This document shows positions 61,725 to 64,000 of a stretch of DNA of 64,000 nucleotides, piece by piece. Each line of letters opens with the position of its first letter. Position 1 is the stretch's first letter. This stretch comes from JAEUOS01 sp046160545. Its GTDB lineage: Bacteria; Pseudomonadota; Gammaproteobacteria; Burkholderiales; JAEUOS01. Location: contig JBJXGS010000245.1 in assembly GCA_046160545.1 (NCBI GenBank), forward strand, positions 1 through 64,000. The letters run 5' to 3'. The notes under the pieces are model-generated. The model ran no database searches, was not told the DNA's origin, and worked only from the letters and a program-made list of their open reading frames with translations. The translations under genes and the position numbers were made by a program.

Positions 61725-62477
61725 GTGAGCGACAGCCGCGCGCAGGCAGCGCTGCGATTTGCCGGGGTCGCCAAGCGCTATGGCGAACATGCCGCACTCG
61801 CAGAGGTGTCTTTCGAGGTGATGCCAGGCGAATCCTTCGGCTTGGCCGGGGTCAACGGCGCAGGCAAGACAACGCTGATCAAATGCCTTCTCGACCTGAC
61901 CGCACCGGACGCGGGAGAGATCTCGATTTTCGGCGTTGTCGCAGGCCTGCATAGCGCGCGCGCGCGCCTGGCCTATCTGCCTGAGCGATTCATGCCGCCG
62001 CACTACCTCAACGGTCGCGAGTTCCTCGGCATGATGGCCGGGCTGCGCGGCGGCGCCTACGACGACGAAGCAGCGCGCCGCATGCTCGATCGACTCGATC
62101 TCGACACTGCAGCGCTGGCCAAACCGGTGCGCGACTATTCCAAGGGAATGACGCAAAAGCTGGGGCTCGCTGCCTGCTTCATGGCCGATTGCGACCTCCT
62201 GATCCTGGACGAGCCGATGAGCGGGCTCGACCCCAAAGCGCGCGCACGGGTCAAACACCTGCTCTCCGAGTGGCGCGGCAAGGGACGCACGCTCTTCTTC
62301 ACCTCGCACGCGCTGGCCGACATCGAGGAAATCTGCGAACGGCTGGCGGTGCTGCACGGCGGCCAGCTGCGCTATCTCGGCGCGCCGCTCGATCTGGTGC
62401 AACAAAGCGGCGCGTCAAACCTTGAAAGCGCGTTCCTCGCGACCATCGGCGAGTCAATCGCAGCGCACCAGCCATGA
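61725..62477 (+). CDS. ABC transporter ATP-binding protein of unknown substrate
   Basis: Soluble ABC ATPase of about 250 residues. It has Walker A GVNGAGKTT, Q-loop LPERFMPPHYLNGREF, signature YSKGMTQKLGLA, Walker B DLLILDEPMSGLDPKA and H-switch FTSHAL. The YSKGMTQK form is typical of CcmA-like export ATPases. No permease is in the window, so its partner is elsewhere or lost. The start is uncertain: GTG 61725 is used, TTG 61716 is possible, and neither has a ribosome-binding site. A 10-codon ORF (ATG 61696) ends on this start. The next gene overlaps by 4 bp. Confidence 0.88.
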   Translation: MSDSRAQAALRFAGVAKRYGEHAALAEVSFEVMPGESFGLAGVNGAGKTTLIKCLLDLTAPDAGEISIFGVVAGLHSARARLAYLPERFMPPHYLNGREFLGMMAGLRGGAYDDEAARRMLDRLDLDTAALAKPVRDYSKGMTQKLGLAACFMADCDLLILDEPMSGLDPKARARVKHLLSEWRGKGRTLFFTSHALADIEEICERLAVLHGGQLRYLGAPLDLVQQSGASNLESAFLATIGESIAAHQP

Positions 62478-63928
62478 GCCTGACGCCTCGTCCGAGCGTC
62501 CTTCTGGTTGACGACGACCCGCTGATCGTCGAAACCCTGAGCCTCGCCCTGGGCCACCGTTTTCACATCCAGAGCGCTACGACGCGCGCAGATGCGATTG
62601 CCCTGTTGCGCGCCCTTCCCGAACCTCCGCCGCTGGCGCTGATTGACCTCGGCCTGCCGCCGACCCCGCACCTGCCCGACGAAGGCTACCGCCTGACCAC
62701 GGCTCTCCTGGCACTGGCTCCCCAGACCAAAATCGTGGTGCTCTCCGGACAGGCGGCGGAAGCGTCCGGCAGACATGCGCGTGCGCTGGGAGCGGTCGAA
62801 TTCGTCGCCAAGCCGGTAAGCCCGGCGCAACTGATCCGCGTGCTCGAGGACGCGCTGGCGGCCGGGCAGGCGGAGTCCGCGGCCACCGTGGTCGCCGACC
62901 CGCTCACCGCGCTGATCGGCACATCGGCACCCATACTGGGACTGAAGACGCAGATACGCCTGGTGGCGACCTCGCCTTTTCCCGTCCTGATCGAAGGCGA
63001 ATCGGGCAGCGGCAAGGAAGTTGTGGCCGGCGCGCTGCACGCCCTGTCAGGGCGCGGCGCGGCGCCTTACCTTGCTCTCAACTGCGCGGCGATCGCCCCG
63101 TCGTTGGTCGAGCCCACCCTGTTCGGCTATGCGAAGGGTTCGTTCACCGGCGCCGTCGGCGCAAAGGCCGGCTATTTCGAGGACGCTCGCGATGGCACCC
63201 TGTTCCTGGATGAAATCGGCGAATTGCCGCTGGAGTTGCAGGCCAAGCTTTTGCGCGTACTCGAGAATGGAGAGTACAACCGCGTTGGCGAAACGCAGTC
63301 GCGCCGCTCACAGGCACGGGTGATCACTGCCACCAACCGCGACCTGCGCGCCAGCGCGCGCGGCGGGGGCTTTCGCGCCGACCTTTATCATCGCTTGTCC
63401 GTGTTCACGCTGCGCGTGCCGCCGCTGCGCGACCTGGGCGATGACAAGCTGGCACTGCTCGAGCATTTTTCGGCCATGTATGCGCAAAAGGACGCTCGCC
63501 AGTTCACGTTGGACGCGCCTGCACGACGCCTGTGGCTCGAGTATCCGTTTCCGGGCAATGTGCGCGAACTGCGCAACGTGGTCATCCGCCTGGCCACTCG
63601 CTACCCGGGCCTGGTGCTGTCGGCCGAACAACTCGAGACTGAATTCGATTCCGGGGCCACGCTTGCGGCCGCGCCGTCCGGCGATGAAGTCGCGCGCGCC
63701 GCGTACGACGAACTCGCGCGACGCGGTGCATTCAATCTCGACACGCGCCTGGCGCACTGGGAGCGCGCCTACATCGCCGCGGCGATGCAGCTGGCCGCGG
63801 GCAACATCAGCCAGGCTGCGCGGCTTCTCGGCGTCAACCGCACCACCCTGTATTCGCGCATGGCAGCGCTCGAACGCAACGCCGGGGCGGATGTACCGGA
63901 GCGCGACAACCCGCAGGGGAGAAGTTAG
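62474..63928 (+). CDS. Sigma-54-dependent response regulator
   Basis: Two-component activator of sigma-54 promoters. The 484-residue product has a receiver domain (acidic pocket DDD 13-15, phospho-acceptor Asp58, Lys113) and an AAA+ domain. In the latter are Walker A GESGSGKE (175-182), GSFTGA (222-227, a variant of the sigma-54-contacting GAFTGA) and Walker B GTLFLDEIGE (241-250). A C-terminal Fis-type helix-turn-helix follows (GNISQAARLLGVNRTTLYSRMA). No sensor kinase is nearby. It overlaps the ABC ATPase gene by 4 bp and is followed at once by the ExeA-like gene, suggesting one operon. Confidence 0.92.
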   Translation: MSLTPRPSVLLVDDDPLIVETLSLALGHRFHIQSATTRADAIALLRALPEPPPLALIDLGLPPTPHLPDEGYRLTTALLALAPQTKIVVLSGQAAEASGRHARALGAVEFVAKPVSPAQLIRVLEDALAAGQAESAATVVADPLTALIGTSAPILGLKTQIRLVATSPFPVLIEGESGSGKEVVAGALHALSGRGAAPYLALNCAAIAPSLVEPTLFGYAKGSFTGAVGAKAGYFEDARDGTLFLDEIGELPLELQAKLLRVLENGEYNRVGETQSRRSQARVITATNRDLRASARGGGFRADLYHRLSVFTLRVPPLRDLGDDKLALLEHFSAMYAQKDARQFTLDAPARRLWLEYPFPGNVRELRNVVIRLATRYPGLVLSAEQLETEFDSGATLAAAPSGDEVARAAYDELARRGAFNLDTRLAHWERAYIAAAMQLAAGNISQAARLLGVNRTTLYSRMAALERNAGADVPERDNPQGRS

Positions 63929-64000
63929 ATGTACCTGAGTCATTTCGGCCTGTCCGAAGCGCCATTCCGCATCACCCCGCACACGGACTTCTTTTTCGAC
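63929..64000 (+). CDS. ExeA/GspA/MshM-like AAA ATPase (5' part only)
   Basis: The first 24 codons (MYLSHFGLSEAPFRITPHTD then FFFD) match the N-terminal signature of ExeA-type ATPases of type II secretion or MSHA pilus systems. The gene runs off the window. ATG follows directly after the regulator stop, with GGGGAGAAG 4-12 nt upstream. Whether the locus is for secretion or pilus assembly depends on sequence beyond the edge. Confidence 0.82.
   Translation, partial: MYLSHFGLSEAPFRITPHTDFFFD

Overview
The window is a GC-rich piece of a Gram-negative bacterial chromosome, almost certainly a betaproteobacterium. Three things point there: the block mla / ibaG-murA / hisGDCBHAFIE / hinT / tatABC / htrA / nif3 / mscL / petABC / sspAB in this order, short-form HisG, and a complete division-cell wall (dcw) cluster with meso-DAP-type MurE. 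I cannot name the genus. It is mostly core chromosome; the unusual part is an 18-kb surface-protein gene at 22-40 kb.

Layout. (1) 1-17.5 kb: the dcw cluster on the minus strand, transcribed mraZ-rsmH-ftsL-ftsI-murE-murF-mraY-murD-ftsW-murG-murC-ddlB-ftsQ-ftsA-ftsZ. Many junctions are 4-bp ATGA overlaps. The exception is a 232-bp hairpin-rich spacer between ftsA and ftsZ. A strong intrinsic terminator follows ftsZ, then the 5' end of an unidentified gene. (2) 17.5-18.8 kb: a 453-bp divergent control region (mraZ promoter with MraZ-like boxes; a perfect CIRCE operator) and rpoH on the plus strand. (3) 18.9-40.0 kb, minus strand: a two-partner secretion locus. It has a 6025-residue filamentous-hemagglutinin-type exoprotein (TpsA), a periplasmic protein with two FecR domains, and the outer-membrane transporter TpsB. 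These three genes overlap or abut and look like one operon. (4) 40.3-44.3 kb: tRNA-Thr(TGT), sspB, sspA and the cytochrome bc1 operon petABC. (5) 44.6-47.0 kb: mscL, a Nif3-family gene and a DegS-like protease. (6) 47.1-61.6 kb: one long minus-strand series running mlaFED-mlaA-mlaCB, a remnant of an ABC-2 permease, ibaG, murA, the histidine genes, hinT and tatABC. (7) 61.7-64.0 kb, plus strand: an ABC ATPase, a sigma-54 response regulator and the start of an ExeA/GspA-like ATPase.

How it works together. The core genes build the envelope: lipid II synthesis and septation (dcw), outer-membrane lipid asymmetry (Mla), UDP-GlcNAc entry into peptidoglycan (MurA) and Tat export, whose likely clients include the Rieske protein encoded nearby. 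rpoH carries a CIRCE site, so the sigma-32 regulon may be placed under HrcA. The TPS locus adds a giant secreted beta-helical protein whose only mature cysteines lie in its last 85 residues, an arrangement that resembles the surface anchor of HMW-type adhesins.

Confidence is high for core gene identities. It is moderate for start sites and regulatory elements, and low for the role of the giant protein.
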